Assembly: GCF_000515415.1 (NCBI RefSeq)
Contig: NZ_KI911783.1
Coordinates: 4,516,392-4,580,391, forward strand
Origin: Bradyrhizobium sp. WSM1417
GTDB taxonomy: Bacteria > Pseudomonadota > Alphaproteobacteria > Rhizobiales > Xanthobacteraceae
Direction of reading: 5' to 3'
DNA length: 64,000 nucleotides
Within the stretch, counting starts at the first letter, position 1. The number at the start of each line of letters is the position of its first letter. Of the stretch, positions 8,320 to 16,690 are shown one piece after another. Below the pieces are notes generated by a model. That model ran no database searches. It was given only the letters and a program-made list of their open reading frames with translations, and had not been told where the DNA came from. A program made the position numbers and the translations under genes.

Positions 8320-10401
8320 TTACGCCGACCGGACCTCGCCGAGAAAGCGGTCGAACTGTCCGGCGAGATCGCGTGACTGGGTCGAGAGCTGCTCGGCTGC
8401 GCCCAGCACCTCTCTTGCGGCCGTGCCGGTATCGTCGGCGGCGCGCTGCACGCCTGAAATGTTGGTGTTGACCTCCTGGGTGCCGCGCGCGGCCTCCTGG
8501 ACGCTGCGGGCGATCTCCTTGGTCGCCGAGCCCTGCTCCTCGATCGCGGCCGCAATGGCGGTGCCGATCTGGTCGATCTCGCCGATCACGTCGGCGACGT
8601 TGCGGATCGCGGTGACGGTCTCGTCGCTCGCGGCCTGGATCGCCGAAATCTGCTCGGAGATTTCGGTGGTGGCCTTGGCGGTCTGGCCCGCCAGCGATTT
8701 CACCTCGGCAGCAACCACCGCGAAGCCACGGCCGGCGTCGCCGGCGCGGGCGGCCTCGATGGTCGCGTTGAGCGCCAGCAAATTGGTCTGCTCGGCGATG
8801 CTCTGGATCAGCGTGACGACGTCGCCGATCTTCTGCGCGCCTTCGGCCAGCGCACGGGCGGTGTCACCGGTGCGGCGGGCGTTGTCGACGGCGCGGGCTG
8901 CGATCTCGGTGGATTGGGCCACTTGACGGCCGATCTCCGAGATCGAAGAGGTCAGCTCTTCGGTGGCGCTCGCGACCGTCTGCACGTTGCTCGATGTCTG
9001 CTGTGAGGCGGCGGCGACGACCGCGGCCTGGCTGTTGGTCTGGGCCGCCGTCGAGGTCATCGACTGCGCCGTGCTTTCCATGGTGGATGACGCGCGGGAC
9101 AGTCCGCCGACGAGCTCGGTGACCTTGGCTTCGAACGCGCGGGTGATCCCGTCGAGCGCCTGTGCGCGGCGCATCTTGCCGTCGTTCTCGGCCTGCTTCT
9201 CCGCCGCAAGGCTGTCAGCCCGGATCATGTTGTCCTTGAAGACCCGGACGGCCGCGGCCATCGCGCCGATTTCGTCGGAACGCTCGGCACCGGGAATCTC
9301 TTCCGCAACTTCGCCGTCGGCAAGCCGCGACATCCGGGTCGTCAGGCTGACGATCGGGGCGCAGACGCGGCGGCGGACCGTGACGATGAGGCCGGCACTG
9401 GCGATCAGCACGGCGAGAAGGCCCGCGAGTGCGATGGTGAAGCTGGTGTGGGCGGCGGTCGAGGCGCCGGCGAGAATCTGCTCGGCGTTGTCGTAAAAGG
9501 CGTCGCGGACCTCGATGATGGTGCTGAGGCCGCGCTGCGTGGCGGTGTAATAGGTGTCCATGTCATGTTCGTACTTGCCGCTGACCGCACCCTCCTTCAC
9601 CAGCTTGAGTTCGCGGCCGAACTCTTCGATGTAGATCGCGTTGAATTTTTCCAGCGCGGCGGCGACGTTCGCCGGGGTTGCAGGATTGCCACGCAACTCC
9701 AGCAGCGACATCACGATCTGATCGTTGCGGCCCTGCGAGCGGCTGATCTCGGCCTTCTCGGTGTCGGTCGCCGGTTTCTTGCCGCCGACGAGATTCTTGT
9801 GCAGGCTGGAGTTGAAGCCGCCCACGTCGCGCAAGGTCATCGCGATGTTGGCGTAGCTGGCCTGCCGGTAGGCATCGCCGTTGAGGATCGCCATGCGGCG
9901 GACCTGCTCGTTGAGCAGCGCGGTCACGCTGGCGTTGAGCACGGCGTTGTCGGCGACGATCTTCTTGGCGGCGTCCTTGCGTGCCTCCGGCGGGCCCGAC
10001 ATCGCCTTGTCGATGGCCTCGCGCAGCGCGGTGAACTTGGAGTTGATGGCGTCGATGTTGCCGCCGGTGGTGTTGCCGTCGTCGAACGGGCCCGGCAGGT
10101 CCTTGCGCAACGCGTTCATCGTGTCGCGGGCGGCATCGGTCTGCTTGCGCAGCTTGCCCTGCTCGGCAAGCAGCGCCGGGTCGACGGCGGGAGGGCCATA
10201 GAGAATGTTGGTGGAAAAGCCGCGCTCGGGATTGAGGTAGCGCGGGATGTCGCTGACGGCGCGAACGATCGCCAGCCGCCCCTGGGCTTCGGTGATCCGC
10301 TCCATCGTCTGGTATTTCGTTACGGCGACGTAGACGGCGAGGCCGCCGCCCACGGTCGAGAGCGAGACGATGGCGGTGGTCAGGAGCGTACCGATTTTCA
10401 T
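8320..10401 (-). CDS. Methyl-accepting chemotaxis protein
   Basis: A 693-residue transmembrane chemoreceptor. TM1 spans about residues 7-27, a helical periplasmic sensor follows (28-320), TM2 is at about 321-343, a HAMP domain at 345-397, and the cytoplasmic signalling domain covers about 430-690 with the conserved hairpin tip ([23 protein letters not shown]). The C-terminus ([12 protein letters not shown]) has no CheR-docking pentapeptide. The frame is open 159 codons upstream of the true ATG at 10401, but those codons contain no receptor features. The ligand is unknown; no che genes lie nearby. Confidence 0.92.
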   Translation of the reverse strand: MKIGTLLTTAIVSLSTVGGGLAVYVAVTKYQTMERITEAQGRLAIVRAVSDIPRYLNPERGFSTNILYGPPAVDPALLAEQGKLRKQTDAARDTMNALRKDLPGPFDDGNTTGGNIDAINSKFTALREAIDKAMSGPPEARKDAAKKIVADNAVLNASVTALLNEQVRRMAILNGDAYRQASYANIAMTLRDVGGFNSSLHKNLVGGKKPATDTEKAEISRSQGRNDQIVMSLLELRGNPATPANVAAALEKFNAIYIEEFGRELKLVKEGAVSGKYEHDMDTYYTATQRGLSTIIEVRDAFYDNAEQILAGASTAAHTSFTIALAGLLAVLIASAGLIVTVRRRVCAPIVSLTTRMSRLADGEVAEEIPGAERSDEIGAMAAAVRVFKDNMIRADSLAAEKQAENDGKMRRAQALDGITRAFEAKVTELVGGLSRASSTMESTAQSMTSTAAQTNSQAAVVAAASQQTSSNVQTVASATEELTSSISEIGRQVAQSTEIAARAVDNARRTGDTARALAEGAQKIGDVVTLIQSIAEQTNLLALNATIEAARAGDAGRGFAVVAAEVKSLAGQTAKATTEISEQISAIQAASDETVTAIRNVADVIGEIDQIGTAIAAAIEEQGSATKEIARSVQEAARGTQEVNTNISGVQRAADDTGTAAREVLGAAEQLSTQSRDLAGQFDRFLGEVRSA

Positions 10402-10511
10402 GATTCTATCCGGCAACTGGCGCGGGAAATTATTGCACGGACAATAGGCAGGCGATGTTAATCCCGGGTTTACGCTCGTGGCCGCCATGCCACGCGTATG
10501 CGTCCGTTCGT

Positions 10512-11297
10512 CTAGGCGTAGGTCGCGCTCACAGTTCCCAAGGGACCAAAATCGGCCACGTAGGTTTCGCCGGCCTTCGGCCGTAACATGCCGGTCAGCG
10601 TGCCGGTGGAGATGGTCTGGCCGGCCTTGAGGCCGATGCCGGTCCGTGACAGCTCGTTGGCGAGCCAGGCGAGCGGCACCAGCGGATGATCGATCGCCTC
10701 TGCAGCGCTGCCGCGGCGTCTCTCGGCGCCGTTGCAGTTCAGGATGACCTCCTGATTGGCAATGTCGCGGTTGCGCCAGTCCGCGATGGGCTCTCCAAGC
10801 ACGATCGTTCCCGATCCGGAGCCGTCCGCCATGATCGCGGGCATTGGCGGAAACGCCGTGTCGTGGACGAAACGGCATTCGGCGAGTTCGATGCCGGGAT
10901 GCAGCGAAACGACGGCATCACCCACCTCGTCCACCGTGTAGGGCTTCGGGCGCGGCGACAGGTCGGCGCCGAGGCGTGCCTGGTACTCGACCTCCGGAAT
11001 CGGACTGCATTGCTTGACGTGTTCCACGCGCGCGGGCGAGCTCTTGATCAGAGGCGCGAACACCCGCCCATAGATCGGCGTGGAGATGCCAAGCTGGCGC
11101 TGGAGCCCGGGCTTCATGCCGGCGATCTTCCAGCCGACGACGTTCCAGCCCAATTCTTCTTCCACCATCTGCGCGACGCGGTACGCGGTGTCGGCATCCG
11201 GTGGTACCAGCCGCTCCTCGAGGCCACTTTGCTGCCGGCCCTCGCGGCGCAGATCGGCGAGATGGCGGGCGAGCTCGCGTTGTCGGGAGAAATCCAT
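10512..11297 (-). CDS. 2-keto-4-pentenoate hydratase-like protein
   Basis: A 261-residue member of the fumarylacetoacetate hydrolase/hydratase (MhpD/XylJ-like) superfamily: [28 protein letters not shown] is the typical first core, [10 protein letters not shown] carries the metal-ligand Glu residues, and [16 protein letters not shown] is the conserved C-terminal core. Such enzymes hydrate 2-hydroxypenta-2,4-dienoate in meta-cleavage of aromatics. Start ATG 11297 follows GGAGA. It is 14 bp downstream of a TetR gene on the same strand, so the two are probably one operon, opposite a tautomerase-like gene. Confidence 0.8.
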   Translation of the reverse strand: MDFSRQRELARHLADLRREGRQQSGLEERLVPPDADTAYRVAQMVEEELGWNVVGWKIAGMKPGLQRQLGISTPIYGRVFAPLIKSSPARVEHVKQCSPIPEVEYQARLGADLSPRPKPYTVDEVGDAVVSLHPGIELAECRFVHDTAFPPMPAIMADGSGSGTIVLGEPIADWRNRDIANQEVILNCNGAERRRGSAAEAIDHPLVPLAWLANELSRTGIGLKAGQTISTGTLTGMLRPKAGETYVADFGPLGTVSATYA

Positions 11298-11311
11298 CGG
11301 TGCGTCTCCAT

Positions 11312-11923
11312 TTATCCGGTCGTGCGGGCGAGGGCAGAGGACAGGACCGTCTCCAGCTCCTCTTGCACCTGATCGAGCGCGTCGGCGCTGCGATTTGCGC
11401 GGCACATCGCGACCGTGCCTTCGATCGAGGCGACGACGAGTGTTGCAAGCCGCTCCGCGCGTTCCGCGGCCAGTCCTTCGCGCAGCAGGGCTGAGCGCAT
11501 GATGTGTCGCCAATCAGCGAACACGCCGTCGGCGAGATCGAGCAGTTGCTGCTGCGCTGTCTCGTGGTCTTTGTCGGAGGCTTCTCCGACGTGGCGGTCG
11601 ACGGCAACGGCGAGCACCGGACAGCCGGCCTCGAAGCCGGTCGCTTCCAGCCGGCGACGCCACGATCCGACGAATGCTCGCAAGCCGCCGATCACGCCGC
11701 GTTCGTTCATGGCCTTCTCCAGGGGAATCGAAACCTGCTTGCCGGCAAGGACCACGGCCTCGGCGATCAACTGCCGCTTGCCGTCGGGGAAGTGGTGACC
11801 GATCGAGCCGCGCGGCGTCGCGGTATGGCGGACGACATCGCGCATGCTGGTAGCGTTGACACCGTGCCGGCTCATCAGGTCGGCGGCGCCGGCAATCATC
11901 TTGTCACGTGTGGTGGTCGTCAT
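11312..11923 (-). CDS. TetR/AcrR-family regulator (LmrA/YxaF-like C-terminus)
   Basis: About 203 residues. The HTH is SMRDVVRHTATPRGSIGHHFPDGKRQLIAEA, and the C-terminal part (GVIGGLRAFVGSWRRRLEATGFEAGCPVLAVAVDRH) matches the TetR group that carries a conserved GCP motif. It lies between a hydratase gene (14 bp downstream, same strand) and a divergent tautomerase-like gene. Two related inverted repeats in the divergent region are likely its operators. ATG 11923 is the preferred start; ATG 11950 is in frame. Confidence 0.85.
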   Translation of the reverse strand: MTTTTRDKMIAGAADLMSRHGVNATSMRDVVRHTATPRGSIGHHFPDGKRQLIAEAVVLAGKQVSIPLEKAMNERGVIGGLRAFVGSWRRRLEATGFEAGCPVLAVAVDRHVGEASDKDHETAQQQLLDLADGVFADWRHIMRSALLREGLAAERAERLATLVVASIEGTVAMCRANRSADALDQVQEELETVLSSALARTTG

Positions 11924-11955
11924 CGGAGGTTCCGCAGTTGGGCGTCCCATCTAGA

Positions 11956-11973
11956 CTATGACGCTTGACATAG
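11956..11973. promoter_or_regulatory. Imperfect operator copy for the adjacent TetR
   Basis: CTATGAC-GCTT-GACATAG: the half-site TATGAC and a one-mismatch partner GACATA at the same spacing as in the perfect palindrome 16 bases downstream. It lies immediately upstream of the TetR gene start, so it may mediate autoregulation. Confidence 0.5.
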
Positions 11974-11987
11974 GCAAGTGGCGCTGG

Positions 11988-12007
11988 AATATGACAGCTG
12001 TCATATT
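11988..12007. promoter_or_regulatory. Perfect 20-bp palindromic operator
   Basis: AATATGACAGCTGTCATATT is a perfect inverted repeat. It sits directly before the tautomerase-like gene, two bases upstream of its first possible ATG, so bound repressor would block transcription start or early elongation. With the related site at 11956-11973 it defines a TATGAC-N4-GTCATA motif for the divergent TetR. Confidence 0.65.
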
Positions 12008-12008
12008 T

Positions 12009-12506
12009 ATGGAAAGGGACGCTTTGACCATCATCACCGTGACCGCACCTGCCGGCCGGCTTGGGTCGGTACAGCGCCGCCGCCTGGCCGAAAGCCTGAC
12101 AGACGCTGTGCTCGAGCCCGAGATCGGTCAGCATGCCCCCGCCGCGCGAATGGGCTTCCAGGTGCATTTCCATGACCTGCCAGCCGACTGCATGGCAATC
12201 GGCGGCAGGCTCCTGTCCGACCAGGAGACGCCGCGCGACGTCATGACCGTCAATATCGCGGTGATGAACGCGGCCTGGCCTGCCGAGCTGCGAGCCGAGG
12301 TGATCCGGAATGTGCTGGCGCGGCTTGCGGACGCCTGCGGCATGCAGGCGCCTGCGCCGACCTGGTGGGTCAATTTCGAGATCATCGAGGAGGGAAGCTG
12401 GGGATCGCGCGGCGGCGTGCTCTCGATCCTCCAGCTCCTGGATTCCGGCGTGTTCACGCCGGAGCGGATCGAGGCTATCCGCGCGGCCATTCAGCCGCCG
12501 GTCTGA
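12009..12506 (+). CDS. Tautomerase-like (MIF/4-OT superfamily) protein
   Basis: About 165 residues that look like a two-unit tautomerase: ITVTAPAGRLGSVQRRRLAESLTDAVLEPE resembles a 4-oxalocrotonate tautomerase unit, and VMTVNIAVMNAAWPAELRAEVIRNVLARLADA begins a second one. The N-terminal Pro of classic tautomerases is not obvious, so catalysis is uncertain. ATG 12009 lacks a ribosome-binding site; TTG 12024 follows AAAGGGA and would give MTIITVTAPAG, so it may be the true start. Neighbouring hydratase and enoyl-CoA hydratase-like genes suggest a role in degradation of an unsaturated oxo acid. Confidence 0.6.
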   Translation: MERDALTIITVTAPAGRLGSVQRRRLAESLTDAVLEPEIGQHAPAARMGFQVHFHDLPADCMAIGGRLLSDQETPRDVMTVNIAVMNAAWPAELRAEVIRNVLARLADACGMQAPAPTWWVNFEIIEEGSWGSRGGVLSILQLLDSGVFTPERIEAIRAAIQPPV

Positions 12507-12538
12507 TGTAGCAACCAACGAATCCGGAGAGAAACGAT

Positions 12539-13315
12539 ATGAGCGAAGGTCAGATCCGCACTGAGGTGCACGGCCATGTGTTCAAGATTATCATCGACAA
12601 CGCCGCGAAGAAGAACGCGTTCACGCCGGCGATGATGGAGCAATTGTCCGATGCGCTGACCGAGCTGCACGACAACGAGGCCTATCGCGTCGGCGTGATT
12701 TGCGCCGAGGGCAGGGATTTTACCGCCGGTTTGGACATGCCGAAATTCTTCGGCCCGACTGCGGAGAAGCGCAATATGAAGGAAGGCAATGTCGATCCGT
12801 TCGGCCTTGCCAAGCGCTGCCGCAAGCCTGTTATCACCGCCGTGCAGGGCATCGTGTTCACGATCGGCATCGAGCTGATGCTCGCCGGCGACATCGTGGT
12901 CGCGGCCGCGGATGCGCGCTTCTGCCAGATGGAGTCCAAGCGCGGCATTGCGCCGCTCGGGGGCGCGCATTTCCGCTTTCTGTCGCGCGCCGGCTGGGGT
13001 GACGCAATGTATCATTTGTTCCTGTGCGACGAGTTTTCAGCCGAACGCGCCCACACGATCGGTCTCGTCCAGGAGGTTGTGCCGGCGGGAGAGCAGGTCG
13101 AGCGGGCGATGGCGCTCGCCGCCATCATCGCGCGCAATGCGCCGCTCGGCATCCAGGTCACCAAGGAAGCCGCGGCCAAATATGTCGAAGCCGGCGAGGC
13201 GGCGGCGATCGCCTATCTCCCGACAATCCGCGATCGCGTGCTTGCCAGTGCCGACGCGAAGGAGGGCATTCAGTCCTTCATCGAGCGTCGCGCGGCCGTC
13301 TTTCAGGGGCGCTGA
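12539..13315 (+). CDS. Enoyl-CoA hydratase/isomerase (crotonase) family protein
   Basis: A 258-residue crotonase-fold protein. The two oxyanion-hole regions are visible: AEGRDFTAGLDMPKF (about residues 59-73) and VQGIVFTIGIELMLAGDIVVAAADARF (about 100-128), followed by ESKRGIAPLGGA. The residue equivalent to the first catalytic Glu of enoyl-CoA hydratase appears to be Ile in GIVFTIGIEL, while the downstream Glu of MESKRG is kept, so hydratase activity is not certain. It starts 33 bp after the tautomerase-like gene and is probably co-transcribed. Confidence 0.82.
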   Translation: MSEGQIRTEVHGHVFKIIIDNAAKKNAFTPAMMEQLSDALTELHDNEAYRVGVICAEGRDFTAGLDMPKFFGPTAEKRNMKEGNVDPFGLAKRCRKPVITAVQGIVFTIGIELMLAGDIVVAAADARFCQMESKRGIAPLGGAHFRFLSRAGWGDAMYHLFLCDEFSAERAHTIGLVQEVVPAGEQVERAMALAAIIARNAPLGIQVTKEAAAKYVEAGEAAAIAYLPTIRDRVLASADAKEGIQSFIERRAAVFQGR

Positions 13316-13323
13316 TCGACGCG

Positions 13324-13761
13324 CTATGTCGGCCGATCCAGCTTCGACAGGATCTCCAGCGTGGCGCCGTCGCGCTCGCCCGAAAAATACCGGGCGAGCG
13401 CCTCGTCGAAAACGGGTTGGTCGGACACCGCGTCGAACAGCGTCATCGACGAGCGGAATTTGGCGTCATCGGGCGCGCCGAGGATGGCGTTGATGCTCCG
13501 GCCCTCGATGGCAAGCACGAGGCGGGTGCATTCGATCAGGCGCGGACCGAGGATGGGGTGGGCGAGATAGGCCTTGGCCTCGGCGCGGGAGGCGATGGCG
13601 TAGCGCTGCGACATGGCGCTGAAGCCAAGGCCGGCGACCTGGGGAAAGACGAACCACATCCAGTGGCTCTGCTTTCGGCCCCGGGTCAGCTCCCCCTGGA
13701 TGTCGCGGTAGACCGGGTCCTGGGCCCGCACAAAGCGTTTGAGGTCGAAAGGATCGGTCAT
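13324..13761 (-). CDS. DUF1810 family protein
   Basis: A 145-residue protein with the strong DUF1810 signature: DLKRFVRAQDPVYRDIQGEL, then GRKQSHWMWFVFPQVAGLGFSAMSQRYAI and the conserved HPILGPRLIECTRLVL segment. Proteins of this family are usually calpastatin-like annotated but have no established function. It is cytoplasmic and monocistronic, and converges on the crotonase gene with a gap of about eight bases. Confidence 0.85.
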   Translation of the reverse strand: MTDPFDLKRFVRAQDPVYRDIQGELTRGRKQSHWMWFVFPQVAGLGFSAMSQRYAIASRAEAKAYLAHPILGPRLIECTRLVLAIEGRSINAILGAPDDAKFRSSMTLFDAVSDQPVFDEALARYFSGERDGATLEILSKLDRPT

Positions 13762-13914
13762 TGGATACCTTAGGATACCCTGGAATGGCTCGTCGGAGCC
13801 TTGCCAGACCCTTGCCGGCCGCGATTATGCCTAACTTTTGGCTCCCAATGTGGTAGCTGGTATAGAATCTCCGGGTGGGGGTGGGTCCCCCCGGGGATCG
13901 ATTTTGGGGAGCTG

Positions 13915-14934
13915 ATGGTTTCCGACCGGGCACAAGCCGAGAGGCTATTGTCGCGCCGCCGTATTGGGCGAGCCGAGACGATATTGCTGTCTCTGGCCGC
14001 CGTCGCGCTGGCACTGGGCGCCGCCGCCTGGGTCGCGGATATCGGCGGTTCGGCCTCGCTGGTCACCGCCGCGCTGCCGCCGGGCAATGCGCCTTCATTC
14101 GATGATCGTTTCGCTTCTGCTTCCAGCAGTCCGCCCGCCCGCGAGCTCGGCTTGCGGACGCTGGAGCGCTCCGCGGTGAGTGCAGTCCAGCTCAAATTGC
14201 GCGACGCCAAGGCGATGCTTGCCCAGAAGCTCCAGGGCGACGACTGGCGCTCCACTCTGACCGACGACGACCGGCATATGTCCGAGGAGACGAGACAATC
14301 GCAGCGTGCTGACGCCATCCCGATGCCGCGCTCGCGCCCGCCCCAGGCCGACATCTCCGCCCAGATCGCCTCGAGCCAGGCTTACGCGGAGACCAACCCC
14401 AGGGTCGACAACCGCAACTTCTTCGAAAAATTCACCGACAAGATCAGGCTGGCCTCGCTGACGCCTGACAGCGGCCTGTTCGGCAAGGCGCCGGATCTCG
14501 CCGCGCTCGGTTACGATTCGCGCACCGCGGTCTACGACATCTCGGCCAAGGCGCTTTACCTGCCGAGCGGCCTCGCGCTGGAAGCGCATTCCGGCATGGG
14601 CGCGCTGATGGACGATCCGGAGCACGTCGACCAGCGGATGGTTGGCGCGACCCCGCCCGCGACCTACGACCTCAAGCCGCGCGAAAAACTGTTCCACGGC
14701 GTCCGCGCACTGCGCTTGACACCTACCGAAGGCACCAGCGCGCTCGGCCGCGTCGGTCTGCTCACCCACAATTACATGCTCGGGCCTCGTGGCGACTCCA
14801 ACGGTTGCGTGTCGATCAAGGACTATGATCGGTTCATGAAGGCTTACGACAACGGTGAGTTCAACCGTCTGGTCGTGGTGCCCAGGCTGACCCCATCGGC
14901 GACCGCCTCGCAGCGCGCGAGCACTGAGTCCTGA
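13915..14934 (+). CDS. DUF2778 (Tlde1-like L,D-transpeptidase) inner-membrane protein
   Basis: A 339-residue protein with a cytoplasmic N-terminus, one membrane segment (about residues 20-42), a low-complexity periplasmic linker, and a C-terminal DUF2778 domain. That domain keeps the conserved HSGMGALMDDP block, a His in LLTHNYMLG and the catalytic Cys in SNGCVSIKDY, the arrangement of Tlde1-like cysteine transpeptidases acting on peptidoglycan. Tlde1 was described as a type VI effector, but no T6SS gene is near and the membrane anchor points to a housekeeping envelope role. ATG 13915 follows GGGGAG. Confidence 0.78.
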   Translation: MVSDRAQAERLLSRRRIGRAETILLSLAAVALALGAAAWVADIGGSASLVTAALPPGNAPSFDDRFASASSSPPARELGLRTLERSAVSAVQLKLRDAKAMLAQKLQGDDWRSTLTDDDRHMSEETRQSQRADAIPMPRSRPPQADISAQIASSQAYAETNPRVDNRNFFEKFTDKIRLASLTPDSGLFGKAPDLAALGYDSRTAVYDISAKALYLPSGLALEAHSGMGALMDDPEHVDQRMVGATPPATYDLKPREKLFHGVRALRLTPTEGTSALGRVGLLTHNYMLGPRGDSNGCVSIKDYDRFMKAYDNGEFNRLVVVPRLTPSATASQRASTES

Positions 14935-15015
14935 TATCTGCGCCTGATATTTGCCTGCCGCGGCGGGGCTGCCGTTTTCCGTTCGTTAAGCCGTCATCGT
15001 TCAGAAGCAGCCCAT

Positions 15016-15047
15016 GAGTGATCCGCAAAGTGAGTGATCCGCAAAGT
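15016..15047 (+). repeat. 16-bp tandem duplication across a start codon
   Basis: GAGTGATCCGCAAAGT occurs twice head to tail at 15016-15031 and 15032-15047. The first copy follows an ATG (15014) that now runs into TGA after seven codons; the second copy is preceded by GTG at 15030, which restores the frame of the downstream gene. Confidence 0.85.
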
Positions 15048-15287
15048 TCCGAGACCCCGCTGCGCACGACGTTCAAGATCAAGCTGAACGGCGACACGCT
15101 GGCGATCGCGACCGTCGGCCAGGCCTATCAATTCCTCACCAACTTCAAATCGGTCGAGTGGATGGAATTCCGCTCGCTGCATGAAGACGCGGTCGCAGCG
15201 CTCGAGGGCGCCGCCGAGAACGCCATGCTCGTCGTGCAGGCGACCAACGCCGTGCGTGCGCTGTTCGTCAGCGCCAAGCTGCTCTGA
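15030..15287 (+). CDS. Small conserved-looking hypothetical protein with rearranged start
   Basis: An 85-residue protein (VSDPQSSETPLRTTFKIKLNGDTL...) with a mixed alpha/beta pattern; no family was recognised. It probably once started at an ATG equivalent to 15014. A 16-bp tandem duplication displaced that codon from the frame, and GTG 15030 now stands in the same context (followed by AGT GAT CCG). GTG 15018 is also in frame. The old ATG heads a seven-codon frame ending at 15037, overlapping the GTG, so re-initiation is possible. Confidence 0.6.
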   Translation: MSDPQSSETPLRTTFKIKLNGDTLAIATVGQAYQFLTNFKSVEWMEFRSLHEDAVAALEGAAENAMLVVQATNAVRALFVSAKLL

Positions 15288-15443
15288 GAGCGACACGGGA
15301 AATATTTGGGGAGATCCCCGGATTGCGCTGCGCTCCATCGGGGCTTCCGCTCCCAGCTTGAACTCCGCTATAGGAACGGCAATAGCTCGCGAAGATCGCG
15401 CTCAAGCCGATACGTTGAAACATAGTTCAGGGAGAGACCCATC

Positions 15444-16535
15444 ATGAAACGCCGTACATTCCTCAAGGGCGGCGCGGTCGCCGGCGCGACGACGCTGGTT
15501 GCCGCACCCGCGATCGCGCAAGGCGCGCCCGAGATCAAATGGCGCCTGACCTCGAGCTTCCCGAAATCGCTCGACACCATCTACGGCACTGCGCAAACTT
15601 TTGCGAAATATGTTGCCGAGGCCACCGACAACAAATTCCAGATCCAGACCTTTGCGGCCGGCGAGCTCGTCCCCGGTCTGCAGGCGCTCGATGCGGTCAG
15701 CACAGCCTCCGTCGACATGGCGCAGACCCCGCTCTATTTCTACATCGGCAAGGAGCCGGCGCTGGCCTATGCGACCGGCGCGCCGTTCGGCATGAACCAT
15801 CGCCATCAGGAATCCTGGTGGCATTTCGGCGGCGGCGCCGACTTGACCAACGAGGCGCTGAAGCCGTTTAAGGCGCATGCGATCCTCTGCGGCAATTCCG
15901 GCACCCAGATGGGTGGCTGGTTCCGCAAGGAGATCAAGACCGTCGACGATCTCAAGGGCCTGAAATTCCGCATCGCCGGCATGGGCGGCCATGTGCTGGC
16001 GCGCCTCGGCGTAGTGCCGCAGCAGATCGCGGGCGGCGACATCTATCCGGCGCTGGAAAAGGGCACGATCGACGCGGTCGAATTCGTCGGTCCCTATGAC
16101 GACGAAAAGCTCGGCTTCCAGAAGGTCGCCAAATACTACTACTTCCCGGGCTGGTGGGAAGGCGGCGCCATGCTGCACATGATCGTCAACGACGAGAAGT
16201 GGGCGTCACTGCCGAAGCAGTACCAGGCGATCGTCAACCAGGCCGCCTCGGCCGCGGGCGCCTGGATGCTCGAGAAATACGACAGCGTGAATCCGGCGGC
16301 GCTGAAGCGGCTGATCGCCAATGGCGCGGAGCTGAAGGCGTTTCCGCAGCCGGTGCTGGAGGCCTGCTACGCCGCGACCCAGGAGCATCTGAACGAGCTC
16401 GCCACCAAGAGCGACCTGTTCAAGCGCACCAAGGAAAGCCACGACGCCTATACGAAAGAGCTGCTGTTCTACACGCAGATCGCGGAGAATTTTTACGACA
16501 ATTATCTGCTCGGCAAGATGCGCAACAAGACCTGA
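15444..16535 (+). CDS. TRAP transporter substrate-binding protein (DctP/TakP-like)
   Basis: A 363-residue periplasmic binding protein. It starts with a Tat-type signal (MKRRTFLKGGAVAGATTLVAAP), followed by the DctP fold including KGLKFRIAGMGGHVLARLG and the substrate-contacting AVEFVGPYDDEKLGF and YYFPGWWEGGAMLHM blocks. The latter resemble TakP, which binds 2-oxo acids. The TRAP membrane subunits (DctQ/DctM) are not next to it, so it is an orphan here and must work with a permease encoded elsewhere. Start ATG follows GGGAGAG. Confidence 0.85.
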   Translation: MKRRTFLKGGAVAGATTLVAAPAIAQGAPEIKWRLTSSFPKSLDTIYGTAQTFAKYVAEATDNKFQIQTFAAGELVPGLQALDAVSTASVDMAQTPLYFYIGKEPALAYATGAPFGMNHRHQESWWHFGGGADLTNEALKPFKAHAILCGNSGTQMGGWFRKEIKTVDDLKGLKFRIAGMGGHVLARLGVVPQQIAGGDIYPALEKGTIDAVEFVGPYDDEKLGFQKVAKYYYFPGWWEGGAMLHMIVNDEKWASLPKQYQAIVNQAASAAGAWMLEKYDSVNPAALKRLIANGAELKAFPQPVLEACYAATQEHLNELATKSDLFKRTKESHDAYTKELLFYTQIAENFYDNYLLGKMRNKT

Positions 16536-16551
16536 TCGCGCAAACTCCCGC

Positions 16552-16668
16552 AGGGTGGGCAAAGGCGCACTTGCGCCGTGCCCACCACTGCTTGCTCGAC
16601 TCACCATGGTGGGCACGCTTCCGCCTTCGCTCTTCGAGCTACGGCGGACAAGTCGCTTTGCCCACCCT
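16552..16668. repeat. Nested palindromic intergenic repeat (about 117 bp)
   Basis: The outer arms are AGGGTGGGCAAAG at 16552-16564 and CTTTGCCCACCCT at 16656-16668. Inside, CGTGCCCACCA and TGGTGGGCACG form a second inverted repeat. The element separates two convergent genes and looks like a dispersed palindromic (REP-like) unit that could also act as a bidirectional terminator. Confidence 0.6.
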
Positions 16669-16690
16669 ACAGCATCTATCGTGCGGTGAG

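Noticed and set aside
8319..10878. Extended chemoreceptor frame starting at 10878
   Set aside because: The 159 codons before ATG 10401 have no membrane or sensor features and overlap the hydratase gene on the same strand in another frame.
13915..14934. Type VI secretion effector (Tlde1)
   Set aside because: Domain fits, but there is an N-terminal membrane anchor and no T6SS or immunity gene nearby.
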